DNA from: Zancudomyces culisetae
Lineage: Eukaryota > Kickxellomycota > Harpellomycetes > Harpellales > Legeriomycetaceae
Reading direction: 5' to 3'
Length of the DNA: 64,000 bases
NCBI GenBank assembly: GCA_001969505.1
Contig: LSSK01000009.1
Location: 1 to 64,000 of the forward strand
The notes below the pieces were generated by a model. It was not told the origin of the DNA. It ran no database searches and was given only the letters and a program-made list of their open reading frames with translations. This document shows, one piece after another, positions 10,952-20,934 of the stretch. Position numbers and translations under genes: made by a program. Position 1 is the first letter of the stretch. The number at the start of each line of letters is the position of its first letter.

Positions 10952-13906
10952 ATGTCAAAGTTTTTGGGAAAAGCAGGGAAGAAGATCATAAAATTCGAAG
11001 AGCAACTGGACAATGAGTTGCCCATAGATATAGAAGATGAGGACAAAAGTATGGACGAATACTTCAAGGATACCGAACTAGAACGCAGAAGGACAGAGTA
11101 TTCTTGGCTGTTGGATATAGAAGAGGGTATGAACAAAACTAAACGGAAGGAAAAGTCCAGAACAGGGTATGGAAGCATTAGCAGGCGGATGCAGATTGAA
11201 ACAAGCAGATCTGGTAGTAAATACCATTGCGGCACGGTTGAAAATAGCGAAGCAGAGGGAGAAGGGGAGGTAAGCGAGAGTGCAGGCAGAAGCAGAGGTG
11301 GAAGCAGGAGCCGGGGTGGGAGTGGACGAGATGATATCATGGTAGAAGATAGTCAGGCAAGTACAAGAAAGCTGGGAACATTCGATGGTGTATTCTTGCC
11401 AACAACACTCAGTTTAATCGGAATCATGATTTATGTAAGACTTGGATATATAATAAGCCAGGTGGGTGTGGTGGGAACAATCGTTTACTTTATAATAGGA
11501 TATACTATTGCAGTTTTAACAACACTGTCCATATCTGCAATTTCAACCAATGGTACGGTAAAAGAAGGAGGGCCATATTACATGCTGTCAAGAACGTTAG
11601 GACCAGAGTTTGGTGTTAGTATAGGAATAGCGTTTTATATTGGCAACACGCTTTCAGCAGTTCTAAATGTAATGGGTGTTATCGAGCCGTTAATAAACAG
11701 CTTTGGAGGAAAAAATGGTAGTTTGGCTAGACTGTTTCCAGAAGGAAGTAAATATGTAGAGATATATAAAGCGGTGATACTGGGTGGGTGTAGTACGGTA
11801 TGTGCAATTGGGCCAACAATGATAAGCAGATTCAACGGAGCTATGGCTATGTCAGTTCTGGTATCGCTATCAAGTATAATAATATCGTTTATGACCGTTA
11901 AGCCGTTTGAAAAACCTGCTAACGATGTGTTTTATACGGGAGTGAGCCTAAACACACTTTATGAAAACACGCTTCCGCGAATTACATCAGGGTATGGTGC
12001 CTCGTTTGGTATACTGTTTCCAATCTGCATAGGAATAATGGCCGGTGCATCAATGTCCGGAATGCTCAGAACTCCGAGCAAATCAATACCCAAGGGAACA
12101 TTACTGGCAATACTGTCTACACTCACTATCTACATAATGTTAGTAATTGGGCTTGGGTTGACTACAAAACGCAGCACGCTTGCTAATAACTATAATGTCT
12201 TTGAAGAGATAAACGGATTAAAAGCATTAGTTCCTTTAGGCTCGATAACCACATCGATAACGAGCACTCTAGGGGGAATGATATCAGCGTCAAGTCTGCT
12301 CGAAGCCATTTCACGCGATCAGATATTCCCGATATTGAATATATTCACACGTAGTAATACAAGCCAGGCAGCTAAAAGAAGTGTGGATAGATCATTTATG
12401 AAGTCTGTGTTGGGAACCTGGATTGTTTCACAAATAGCAATGTCGGTCCTTGGTGCAGGTGGTGATGTCAACCAGATGGCAACTTATGTAACCATGTTTA
12501 GCTTGGTAATGTTTGCAGGAATAAACGTAGCGTGTTTATTCCTGAAAGTGGTCGGTGCAACAAATTTCCGACCAACTTTTAGATACTTCAATGCATATAC
12601 CGCGTTCTCGGGGACCATGGGATGTCTTGTCGCGATGGGGTTCGTCGACATCATAACAGCATTCGTATCTATACTATTTACCATATCACTGGTTATTTTT
12701 GTTCATTATCGGATTGTCAATATTGGTGGCAGCAGCAATTTTTCAAAGAGGTGGGGCGATATCACTCAGGGACTCATATATCACCAAGTTCGCAAATATC
12801 TACTACAGCTTGATCGGATGGATATGCATGTAAAATACTGGAGGCCTCAAATACTGCTGATGGTCAAAGATCCTAGAAAATCGGCGAATCTGTTGAAGTT
12901 TTGTAATATAGTAAAAAAGGGTGGACTCTTCATAATTGGACATGTAATCGTGGGGAATTTTGAAGAAAAAGTTGATCAACTCAAGATCCAGCTAGTTGGT
13001 TGGAATAAGCTGGTGGATAGGCTAAAGCTAAAGGCATTTGTTAATCTAAACATTGCAGAAGGCCTGGAAATGGGAGTACGGCAGCTAGCTATGAGCGTTG
13101 GACTTGGAGGAATGCAGCCAAACATCATACTAATGGGTCTAAGCCCCAACGCCGGTACTCCTATAAAAACCATAAGTCAAATATCAATGCTAAATAAGGC
13201 TGTGGGTCTTATATATAACTATGAGCATTTAGATGCTTTGTTTGCTCATGGCAGCAGCATAAGCAAAAAGCGGATTCATAATATAGATCTATGGCCAATA
13301 GTCCACGTGGTTGATAACAAATCTATGTTTGACTCATACACTCTAGTGTTGCAGCTGGGAAATATCCTAGTCAACAAGCTGAATGCGAGAAGTCATAGTT
13401 TGGATTGCTACAGACTCCGAGTTTTCTGCTTTATATCAGACGTCTCTTCTACAGAAATTGAGGGCGAAAAAAAGATTCTTGTTGACTTTTTAAATAGGTT
13501 GCGCATTAATGTTGATGAACTGAGTGTTATAGGTATTCCTTCCGACAGCACTCTGTATAGCCATCTTTTTTCATCCGATCTAGGACCTTTGAACCCCAAT
13601 AACAATAGGGGCAGTATTTCAGGATCATTTTCCCTTTCACCAACCACGGGCGAAAACATGTTTGACAACCTTGATGCCAGACACCAGCTGATGATTGTGA
13701 ATGAACTAATCACTAAAAATATGGACTCCAATACATCGATTATTGTTACATGTTTGCCGCTGCCGCCCATGTACAACAATGCACAGAACGCTAAACAGTT
13801 GGACAGTGAATACCTTGAAAACATTAACTTATTAACCAAAGGCCTTAATAACACACCCATCATGTTACTACACTCAAACAACTTGTCTGTAACCACCTCT
13901 TTGTAG
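10952..13906 (+). CDS. Cation-chloride cotransporter (SLC12 family; fungal vacuolar Vhc1-like)
   Basis: This 984-aa single-exon gene encodes a secondary transporter coupling Cl- to K+ and/or Na+. The acidic cytosolic N-terminus (residues 1-140) contains an Arg/Gly/Ser patch near 105-128. The membrane domain opens with LGTFDGVFLPTTLSLIGIM and IYVRLGYIISQ, the characteristic SLC12 TM1 region, and continues through roughly twelve hydrophobic segments to about residue 590. NGTVKEGGPYYMLSRTLGPE and GASMSGMLRTPSKSIPKGT are typical of the APC-fold transporters of this family. The C-terminal 390 residues form the usual cytosolic domain (compare KYWRPQILLMVKDPRKS). Length fits fungal members, which act at the vacuole membrane. 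Ion specificity cannot be read from the sequence. ATG 10952 is the first in frame. Confidence 0.93.
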   Translation: MSKFLGKAGKKIIKFEEQLDNELPIDIEDEDKSMDEYFKDTELERRRTEYSWLLDIEEGMNKTKRKEKSRTGYGSISRRMQIETSRSGSKYHCGTVENSEAEGEGEVSESAGRSRGGSRSRGGSGRDDIMVEDSQASTRKLGTFDGVFLPTTLSLIGIMIYVRLGYIISQVGVVGTIVYFIIGYTIAVLTTLSISAISTNGTVKEGGPYYMLSRTLGPEFGVSIGIAFYIGNTLSAVLNVMGVIEPLINSFGGKNGSLARLFPEGSKYVEIYKAVILGGCSTVCAIGPTMISRFNGAMAMSVLVSLSSIIISFMTVKPFEKPANDVFYTGVSLNTLYENTLPRITSGYGASFGILFPICIGIMAGASMSGMLRTPSKSIPKGTLLAILSTLTIYIMLVIGLGLTTKRSTLANNYNVFEEINGLKALVPLGSITTSITSTLGGMISASSLLEAISRDQIFPILNIFTRSNTSQAAKRSVDRSFMKSVLGTWIVSQIAMSVLGAGGDVNQMATYVTMFSLVMFAGINVACLFLKVVGATNFRPTFRYFNAYTAFSGTMGCLVAMGFVDIITAFVSILFTISLVIFVHYRIVNIGGSSNFSKRWGDITQGLIYHQVRKYLLQLDRMDMHVKYWRPQILLMVKDPRKSANLLKFCNIVKKGGLFIIGHVIVGNFEEKVDQLKIQLVGWNKLVDRLKLKAFVNLNIAEGLEMGVRQLAMSVGLGGMQPNIILMGLSPNAGTPIKTISQISMLNKAVGLIYNYEHLDALFAHGSSISKKRIHNIDLWPIVHVVDNKSMFDSYTLVLQLGNILVNKLNARSHSLDCYRLRVFCFISDVSSTEIEGEKKILVDFLNRLRINVDELSVIGIPSDSTLYSHLFSSDLGPLNPNNNRGSISGSFSLSPTTGENMFDNLDARHQLMIVNELITKNMDSNTSIIVTCLPLPPMYNNAQNAKQLDSEYLENINLLTKGLNNTPIMLLHSNNLSVTTSL

Positions 13907-14183
13907 TATGGTAGCATACACATCTGCAGTATCATTTACTTTTTAGTCTCTTTGTCAGTGATCAATCATTATTTGTCATTTTTTGTTTATCCGATTTTAA
14001 TAAATGTAGACGATAGAATAGTTACTTGAAAGAGTACTGTGATTTTTCCCTCCAGCTTTTGCAAATAAAAATTGCAAGTTAGCCTGGAATATTTAGTATT
14101 AACTGTGCAAAATATGGGGGAGAGGGATGGAGGATGAGGATAATAGAGAGTCGAGGTTATTCAGTGAATAAGGTATGTCGTAA

Positions 14184-14196
14184 CCCCCCCCCCCCC
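14184..14196. repeat. Poly-C homopolymer (13 C)
   Basis: This is an uninterrupted C run in an otherwise AT-rich spacer, one of several G/C homopolymers in the window's non-coding DNA. Confidence 0.95.
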
Positions 14197-14349
14197 ACAT
14201 TTCTCACCCTTCCCTCCCTCAGGGGAAGTTCGAATGTTAGTAATATTACAATAAACAGAATATACACGCGTAAAAAATAATGGATTTACGAGCTGAGTGC
14301 ACTCTTGCTATTTTTCTAGTGCAGAGCCACCCAGCTACTCCTCCGTATT

Positions 14350-14407
14350 TAGTGGGTGAGAATGTATACCCAACTTTGCTTTTTTAGTGGTTGAAAATAT
14401 ATACCCA
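14350..14407 (+). repeat. Imperfect 23-bp direct repeat, each copy bounded by TGGG/TGGT and CCCA
   Basis: Copies at 14350-14372 and 14385-14407 match at 20 of 23 positions by eye and are spaced 35 bp apart. Each begins TAGTGG and ends TATACCCA. A partial third TAGTGGTT lies near 14440. It could be a paired binding site upstream of the MATE gene or simply a microduplication. Confidence 0.55.
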
Positions 14408-15374
14408 AAGCATAGATTTTGAGCCCATTTCTTCTAGAATAGTGGTTAATGGGTTTTTAATAAACGATGTCAAATGGGTTTTGCTTCAAGTAGTCTAGGC
14501 TACAAGGAACAAATGAGAATGCCCAGTAATTTGACTCCGAAAATAATGTGAAACCAGCTAATGGTGTGGGTGCTAATCTTTTCTGGGGAGGAGGGATATA
14601 TCTAGCTATTATTTAATTAAAAGTGATATACGTAGTAAAACGCGCACCCATCAGCATCGCCTTTTTTCTTTTTTTTGTACTAGCTTTCAGGAGTCATAAG
14701 AGGTTTTAAACCAGTAATAAACTTTGAACTACCACTATAGTTGCATTTTTTTTTATAATATATTTTTGCAACACGTACCAATGGTATCCACAAGACAAAA
14801 AATAGCAAGAGATAGTTTGCTAGTGGCAAGACTTCTAGAAACAGCGATAGAAGCAAACATTTAGTTTTCTTTTTCAGTTGGAAGAGCTTGTATACATAGA
14901 AATAGTTGTTTATTAAACTATAATTGTAAAGTTATTCAAGTCTATATGATTAAATTACACTTATAGCGTATACTCGCTCCTATGTATACTTAGGCGATTA
15001 TTATATACTGATTTGCATTAAAAGATTTGACATAGGCTTCAAAAAGAAAAACCTATTATAGGTAATAGATATAGAGAGTATAGAGAGTATAGATACAAAG
15101 ATTAACGATAGACCTTCAACTTTTCGAATAAACACTTGACTCCCTTTGCAAAGAACAAAAAAAAAGCTAACAGGCCATATCGCACATAATACACAAGCTA
15201 GGAGCAATACAAGCATCTGAAGTCATCACCAACAGCTTATTATTCAGGTAGATATCTGAATTTAACGGAACATATGAATAATACCAGGAAAACATTCAAG
15301 AACAGCACTAATATTAGCTATAACAGGATAAAAGATAGACACAAGTGTATTCGTAACAAGTTTGAGTTATCAAA

Positions 15375-17618
15375 ATGATCGGAATTGATGTGGAAGACGA
15401 GTCGTTAAACCAGAGACCAAGCGAAGATGTACTGCTTGATTCTTCAGAAAAAGCAAAATACTATCGAACAAGGCTGATGTTACTTTTGAAAGGATATATC
15501 AACGAAAATAAAAAGGAAGGCCTACGTAGCTATGCTGAGCACTTAACAGTAAAGAATGCAACAAAGAAAAGAGTGATCCCAAACACCACAGATCTATGCT
15601 ACGATTTACCTAGCAGCAGTAGCGATGTCGAACTCCTTGGGAAAAGCAGCATGGGCGGCAAGAAAAAAAAGTACAATCTTTTTAGAGGTAAAAAGAAATG
15701 TGCTAGTGAAAGATTGAAGACGTATGGGACTTTTAACAATAACAACGATAATGATAATGATGATAACATCAATATCAATGTCAATGCCGACACGAATAGC
15801 AGCCTTTCACCTAAAGCATCTTCCATTCAGGACAAAAGACTAATGATGATTCGGAGCAATTATCTCTCAACTTCAAAAGGCAACATAAAAGGTTCGTTTG
15901 ACGTGCTCAGCGACGATGAGTATCTAAAAAGTCAAACATTAAGTACCAAGGAACTGATGTATGTACTAGAGAAGAATAATAAAAGAATTAAGGGAGTAGC
16001 CACAATAGAAACAGAAAGCATGTTTCCTGAGCTACAGCTAGAGTTACACGACTTGGAACAAGGCGTAGTTGTCAAGGAGATGGGTGAGTTTCGGACAAAT
16101 ATCTTACCTGAAGTCAAACGTATAGTTTCAAACAGCATACCGTTGATATTTGCTAGCATCTGCCAGTTTGTAATGGTGTTTGTGGAAACCTCAACTATCG
16201 GAAATCTGGGTAAAAAAGAGCTTGGTGGTTATGGGCTAGGGCATATATTTTTGGTCTTCTTGGGCCTCCCCGCATTGGTTGGGTTATCTGGCGCGCTTGA
16301 AACGCTTTGCAGTCAATCGACCACTGGTAAAGAAAATGTAAAGTTGAATGAACACTACCAGCACATAATAAATGAGGATGTGGAAGAAGTTGCAGATGTG
16401 ATTGCTATAAACATAGTTAGAAACCAGACCGTTGTTTCTCCCGAAATATATCTGTATAGGGCTATAGTGATTTTTACATTACTTGCAACCGCTCTTTGCA
16501 CGTTTTGGGTGACTTTTTCCAAGGTGCTCACAGAGATGTTTGTAAAAGATCCGGAAATTCTTCACTTTGCACAGCTCTATCTGAAGTCCTATATTCCAAC
16601 CTTTTTTTTGCAGGGGATAAATTCATTATTAAGACAATATATGTATGCAAAGGCAGAGGTAAAACAGATACCATTTATAAATTTTTTTGGAACGATAATA
16701 ACAGTCGGGGCTGCATACTATTATGTCTGGTCAAAGTCGGGCCTAAATCTTGGCTTTGTGGGGGTTCCATTGGCTATGGCATCAGGTAATCTTGCAATGG
16801 TGTTTGCACTTTCCTATATTGTCTACCGTTTAATACTTAAAGATAAAAAAAGGGAGTATTTCAATGGGACTGGTCATCAAATGGAAAACTGTGCTACAGA
16901 AAACTGTGAGATGTGCAGAATTATCCCACCAATTCCTGTGCTCTTTCAAGGATGGGGGCAGATATTCAAGCTGACTATTCCAGGAATGATTGTTATGCTT
17001 GCTACAGCCGGAACCAATGAGCTTATTTCGGTTAGCGCAACGTACATTGGCCACTCTGCACTGAGCGCGCAATCGGTTCTAAACTCTGTTTCGCGGTTGA
17101 TACTGACGCTCTTTTCGTGTTTTGCTGTTGTTTCAACAAATAGAATGGGAAATGCACTGGGCTTGTTCCTACCCTCTTTGGCAAAATCTATCTTCGTTGC
17201 TTCATCTATAGTTTACTTTTTTATCTCGGTTGTGGTGGTTATATTCGTGATGCTTGATCCGTTTTGGTGGGCCTCGAAATTTACCAAGGATTCGGAGTTG
17301 CTGAATATAATAATTTCCATAGGCCCATACCTGGGGCTAACAATGCTGTTTGAAATATTTGTTATTCTTTATACAGGTTTGCTAAGAGGACAGGGAAGAC
17401 AGACATTGGCGGCAAAAATTAAGTTCATATCATTTTATTTCGTTGCTATCCCTGTTGGAGGAGGCTTGGCATTTTACTACGACAAGGGTTTGAAGGGGCT
17501 ATGGATTGGACTTATCTTGGGCCATCTGCTTACCGGTGTGAGCGAGCTTTACTTTTTACTCAAAACTGATTGGAATAAACAAGTGGATGATTGCAAAAAA
17601 AGAATTTCGAAACACTAG
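15375..17618 (+). CDS. MATE-family multidrug/toxin efflux transporter with long N-terminal extension
   Basis: This 747-aa intronless gene encodes a MATE antiporter, which exports organic cations or metabolites in exchange for H+ or Na+. The transporter core starts near residue 245 (EVKRIVSNSIPLIFASICQF) and has two hydrophobic halves. The first includes TIGNLGKKELGGYGLG and LSGALETLCSQSTTG, a family signature (compare 'G...AL.TLC.QA.GA'). The second starts with ELISVSATYIG and LSAQSVLNSVSRLI, and LLRGQGRQTLAAKI near the end is also typical. Residues 1-240 form an unusually long hydrophilic extension with Lys-rich stretches and an Asn/Asp run, presumably cytosolic. A further hydrophilic insert follows the first signature (about 318-355). 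Substrate is unknown; fungal relatives such as Erc1 work at the plasma or vacuolar membrane. Confidence 0.92.
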   Translation: MIGIDVEDESLNQRPSEDVLLDSSEKAKYYRTRLMLLLKGYINENKKEGLRSYAEHLTVKNATKKRVIPNTTDLCYDLPSSSSDVELLGKSSMGGKKKKYNLFRGKKKCASERLKTYGTFNNNNDNDNDDNININVNADTNSSLSPKASSIQDKRLMMIRSNYLSTSKGNIKGSFDVLSDDEYLKSQTLSTKELMYVLEKNNKRIKGVATIETESMFPELQLELHDLEQGVVVKEMGEFRTNILPEVKRIVSNSIPLIFASICQFVMVFVETSTIGNLGKKELGGYGLGHIFLVFLGLPALVGLSGALETLCSQSTTGKENVKLNEHYQHIINEDVEEVADVIAINIVRNQTVVSPEIYLYRAIVIFTLLATALCTFWVTFSKVLTEMFVKDPEILHFAQLYLKSYIPTFFLQGINSLLRQYMYAKAEVKQIPFINFFGTIITVGAAYYYVWSKSGLNLGFVGVPLAMASGNLAMVFALSYIVYRLILKDKKREYFNGTGHQMENCATENCEMCRIIPPIPVLFQGWGQIFKLTIPGMIVMLATAGTNELISVSATYIGHSALSAQSVLNSVSRLILTLFSCFAVVSTNRMGNALGLFLPSLAKSIFVASSIVYFFISVVVVIFVMLDPFWWASKFTKDSELLNIIISIGPYLGLTMLFEIFVILYTGLLRGQGRQTLAAKIKFISFYFVAIPVGGGLAFYYDKGLKGLWIGLILGHLLTGVSELYFLLKTDWNKQVDDCKKRISKH

Positions 17619-18976
17619 TTTTACATTTCTACTTGATAATAGAGTATATGTATCTGTTTTATGTTTTAATTAATGTGGTTGTATAACCACAAGTATACTT
17701 GGATAGATGGTACACAAATAGAATTCATGAAAAAACAACATAGCAACAGCGTAATTGAGGTTTTTTTTGAATTTATTACGTTCATATTAGTTTGGACTTG
17801 GCCCATGTAATTTTGTTTAGATAATATACTTGTTACCCAAATCTCAAGCCACATTTTACAAATAACGTGAATCAATCATCAATTTACAAAATACCGGTAA
17901 TAACAAAATGTGTTATTTCGGTAGTAACAGTTCTTGATAATATGAGATTGTCAGTATTAACAGCGTATTATTTATAAGGCAAAGCTGTTTTGCTGTCAGA
18001 GATACCCAAAGAGGAAATATCTATTATGGCACAAATTTAAACATGATTTTGGAAGCGTAAGCGCGGGTGTACAATCTATAAAGCCTTGAACCGGTTTCTT
18101 TGTTTAAGAAGAGTGCGTTACATAGCGAAATGTTCATTTAACCATCTTTCAAACGTACATTCCTGGTGCATAAAGTATGTACACTGTGGTATGTCTATGT
18201 TTATTTTTCAGCAAAAAATATCCTTGTCTTAGCCAAGTTTACCATACGAGAACTGTGTGGTGAATGTGACTTTTGCGCATTATTTCGGTTGTATGTAGAT
18301 GAGTACCCGCACGTTAGTCAAGCCCAGATTATTTACATGTGTTATTTGATCTCTGGGATTCAAATCGTCACTAGAGTGTGCAGAAATAACACAAAGTAAC
18401 AGATGGTTGGTATAAAACAGGCAAATACGCCACAACAAAATAGAGCATTTTTTTTTTCGCGAAAAATTCCAGCGGACAGATAAACGTTTTTTTTTAAAGC
18501 GAGCTGGTAATTCCGTGTTGGGTTTGTGTGCATGAATTTTGCTCATATACTACTTTTTTCAAACCCTAGCTGAATGTGAAATTTTTAGCATAAAATTTTT
18601 TTTTTTAGGCAAAGCTAATGCCAAAATGCTGGAAAAAGAAGCATATGTGCGGAAAACAACCCTCGCATCAGGCGACAAATGAAAATCACTAATAGAGCTG
18701 TTTGAAGGATAGCCAGCCCATTCCGTCATTTCGCCATTTTATCCATTTATCATCAAACTTGGTTTGATTTTCAATTTTCATTCGCTGCTGCTTTAAATGT
18801 CAAATATTTACAATAAAAAAATTAAAAAAATTAAAAAAAACTGTATATAGAAAAATAGGAAAATAAAAAAGTAAAAAATATATAAACTGACTAAAAAATT
18901 TTCATAAACATTTATTTATTTTTTGTTCATTAAGAACCAAGTTTCATAGTTTACAAAGTTCACAGAATTCGCAAAA
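17619..18976. other. Intergenic region upstream of SAH1
   Basis: About 1.36 kb of AT-rich DNA. The last 200 bp are A-rich with a TATATAAA box at 18879-18886 and form the likely SAH1 promoter and leader. Open frames at 18166-18399 (+) and 18280-18546 (-) overlap each other and lack motifs. Confidence 0.55.
18879..18886 (+). promoter_or_regulatory. TATA box candidate for SAH1
   Basis: TATATAAAC lies about 90 nt before the SAH1 ATG. The same string precedes three other + strand genes here. Confidence 0.5.
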
Positions 18977-20275
18977 ATGAAGGGAAACTTCAAGGTAGCT
19001 GATATCGGTTTGGCCGAATGGGGTCGCAAGGATATTGTCATGTCAGAAAATGAGATGCCAGGATTGATGAAGATCCGTGAGAAGTATGGCGCATCAAAGC
19101 CATTGAAGGGTGCAAGAATTGCAGGATGTCTGCATATGACAATCCAAACAGCAGTGCTTATCGAAACCTTGGTTGAATTGGGCGCTGAGGTAGCATGGAG
19201 CTCCTGTAACATCTTCTCAACACAAGACCACGCCGCCGCCGCAATTGCAGCTACTGGAGTCCCAGTATTTGCATGGAAGGGAGAGACCGAGGAAGAGTAC
19301 TTGTGGTGCATTGAGCAAACACTTCATGCTTTTGATGGAGGAAAGCCACTCAACTTGATTTTGGATGATGGTGGTGATCTCACAAACCTTATCCATGATA
19401 AATACCCCGAACTCCTCAAGGGCATTAAGGGTATCTCAGAAGAGACAACCACTGGTGTACACAACCTTATCACAAGATTCCAACAAGGAAAGCTTGGAGT
19501 TCCAGCAATCAACGTCAACGACTCAGTTACCAAGAGCAAATTCGACAACTTGTACGGCTGCCGTGAATCCTTGATCGATGGAATCAAGCGTGCTACTGAT
19601 GTCATGATTGCAGGAAAAATCGCTGTAGTTGCAGGATACGGAGATGTAGGAAAGGGATGCGCTGAGTCTCTTAGAAACATGGGTGCAAACGTCTGGGTTA
19701 CCGAAATCGATCCAATCAACGCACTCCAAGCAGCAATGCAAGGATACAGAGTCACCACCATGGAAGAAGCAGCACAATTCGGAAACATTTTTGTAACAAC
19801 CACCGGAAACAGAGATATCATTGTTCAAAGACACTTTGAACAAATGCCAGAGGACGCAATTGTGTGCAACATTGGTCACTTTGATGTCGAGATTGACGTT
19901 GCCTGGTTGAACGCCAACGCAGCCTCCGTTGATAGAGTCAAGTCAGGAGTTGACAGATACACCATGGCCAACGGACGCCACGTAATCCTTCTTGCTGAAG
20001 GTCGATTGGTCAACTTAGGATGCGGAACTGGACACCCAAGCTTTGTGATGAGTTGCTCATTCTCCAACCAAGTCTTGGCTCAAATGTCATTGTGGAAGGA
20101 ATCAGATAAATACCCACTTGGCGTTCACGTACTTCCAAAGGTTCTTGACGAAGAAGTTGCAGCCATGCACTTGGAGAAACTTGGTGTTAAGCTCACCAAA
20201 TTGACTTCAGCTCAGGCTGAATACTTGGGTCTTAGCCCTGAGGGTCCTTACAAACCAGATACATACCGTTACTAA
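18977..20275 (+). CDS. SAH1: S-adenosylhomocysteine hydrolase (adenosylhomocysteinase)
   Basis: It hydrolyses S-adenosylhomocysteine to adenosine and homocysteine in the cytosol, relieving product inhibition of methyltransferases. The 432-aa intronless product is the length typical of eukaryotic enzymes. Visible motifs are [15 protein letters not shown] (substrate domain), [30 protein letters not shown] with the active-site Lys and Asp near residues 185-190, the NAD+-binding GYGDVGKG at about 219-226, and the C-terminal KPDTYRY tail that reaches into the partner subunit's NAD site. No catalytic element is missing. Codon third positions are richer in C and G than in neighbouring genes (many AAC, ATC, ACC, AAG), as expected of a highly expressed gene. 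The start is supported by the conserved N-terminus and an A-rich context. Confidence 0.99.
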   Translation: MKGNFKVADIGLAEWGRKDIVMSENEMPGLMKIREKYGASKPLKGARIAGCLHMTIQTAVLIETLVELGAEVAWSSCNIFSTQDHAAAAIAATGVPVFAWKGETEEEYLWCIEQTLHAFDGGKPLNLILDDGGDLTNLIHDKYPELLKGIKGISEETTTGVHNLITRFQQGKLGVPAINVNDSVTKSKFDNLYGCRESLIDGIKRATDVMIAGKIAVVAGYGDVGKGCAESLRNMGANVWVTEIDPINALQAAMQGYRVTTMEEAAQFGNIFVTTTGNRDIIVQRHFEQMPEDAIVCNIGHFDVEIDVAWLNANAASVDRVKSGVDRYTMANGRHVILLAEGRLVNLGCGTGHPSFVMSCSFSNQVLAQMSLWKESDKYPLGVHVLPKVLDEEVAAMHLEKLGVKLTKLTSAQAEYLGLSPEGPYKPDTYRY

Positions 20276-20934
20276 TTTTATTCATCTCCTCCTTGTTTAG
20301 CATATAAATACATTTTTGCTTTGTTCCTCCTATGATGTTTTTTCTTTTCTTTTGAAGAATAGGTTTTTCTATTGGTATTGTAGTTAGTGATACTAAAGTA
20401 AGATTTATCTTCTAAACCAACACTGCTATAAGTTATTACTGCTCCTGTTCATTTCCTATTTCTTCAGTAGACACAAGTTAGCAATTATCTTGTACTTTAA
20501 TTTTCCGCGTCAAAAGTCTAGGTTGGGAGCACTATAAAATTAAGCCCAAAAAGACAAAATTTAAGCTAGACCAACCGAAATTTTGGCAAAAATGACAAAA
20601 TTGTAACATTTTCTTTTTTATTTGCACAAGCTATTATATTACACTAAAAGCGGGTTTGAAATATCATCATATACTGTAATACAGGATTTTCTGGTAGAGC
20701 ATAGTTTTTGGGCGCAAAAGATATATATTGGCTTTCTAAAATCGATATTTACAATCCACCGCTCTTTACACATCAATTAGAACACTGGAAATTCATTTTA
20801 TTTTCAACTTTGGAGCTAGGTGATTTCTTAAAAGTATAAAACGAAAATTAAAGGTACTAGCAGCATACATGTAAACCCAAAAGGAAAGCAAAAAAGAAAA
20901 CCAGAACAAATATCAACAATAGCAGAAATAAAAA
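20276..20934. other. Intergenic spacer
   Basis: This 660-bp AT-rich stretch holds the SAH1 3' flank and the leader of the DUF1746 gene, with a TATAAAA near 20836. I see no gene. Confidence 0.6.

Larger units (their letters stand above)
13907..15374. other. Intergenic region with poly-C tract and repeated TGGG...CCCA elements
   Basis: The spacer between two same-strand genes contains a 13-base C run (14184-14196) and a short imperfect direct repeat (14350-14407). The rest is AT-rich leader sequence for the MATE gene. An open frame at 15001-15216 (-) has no supporting motif. I see no gene. Confidence 0.5.
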
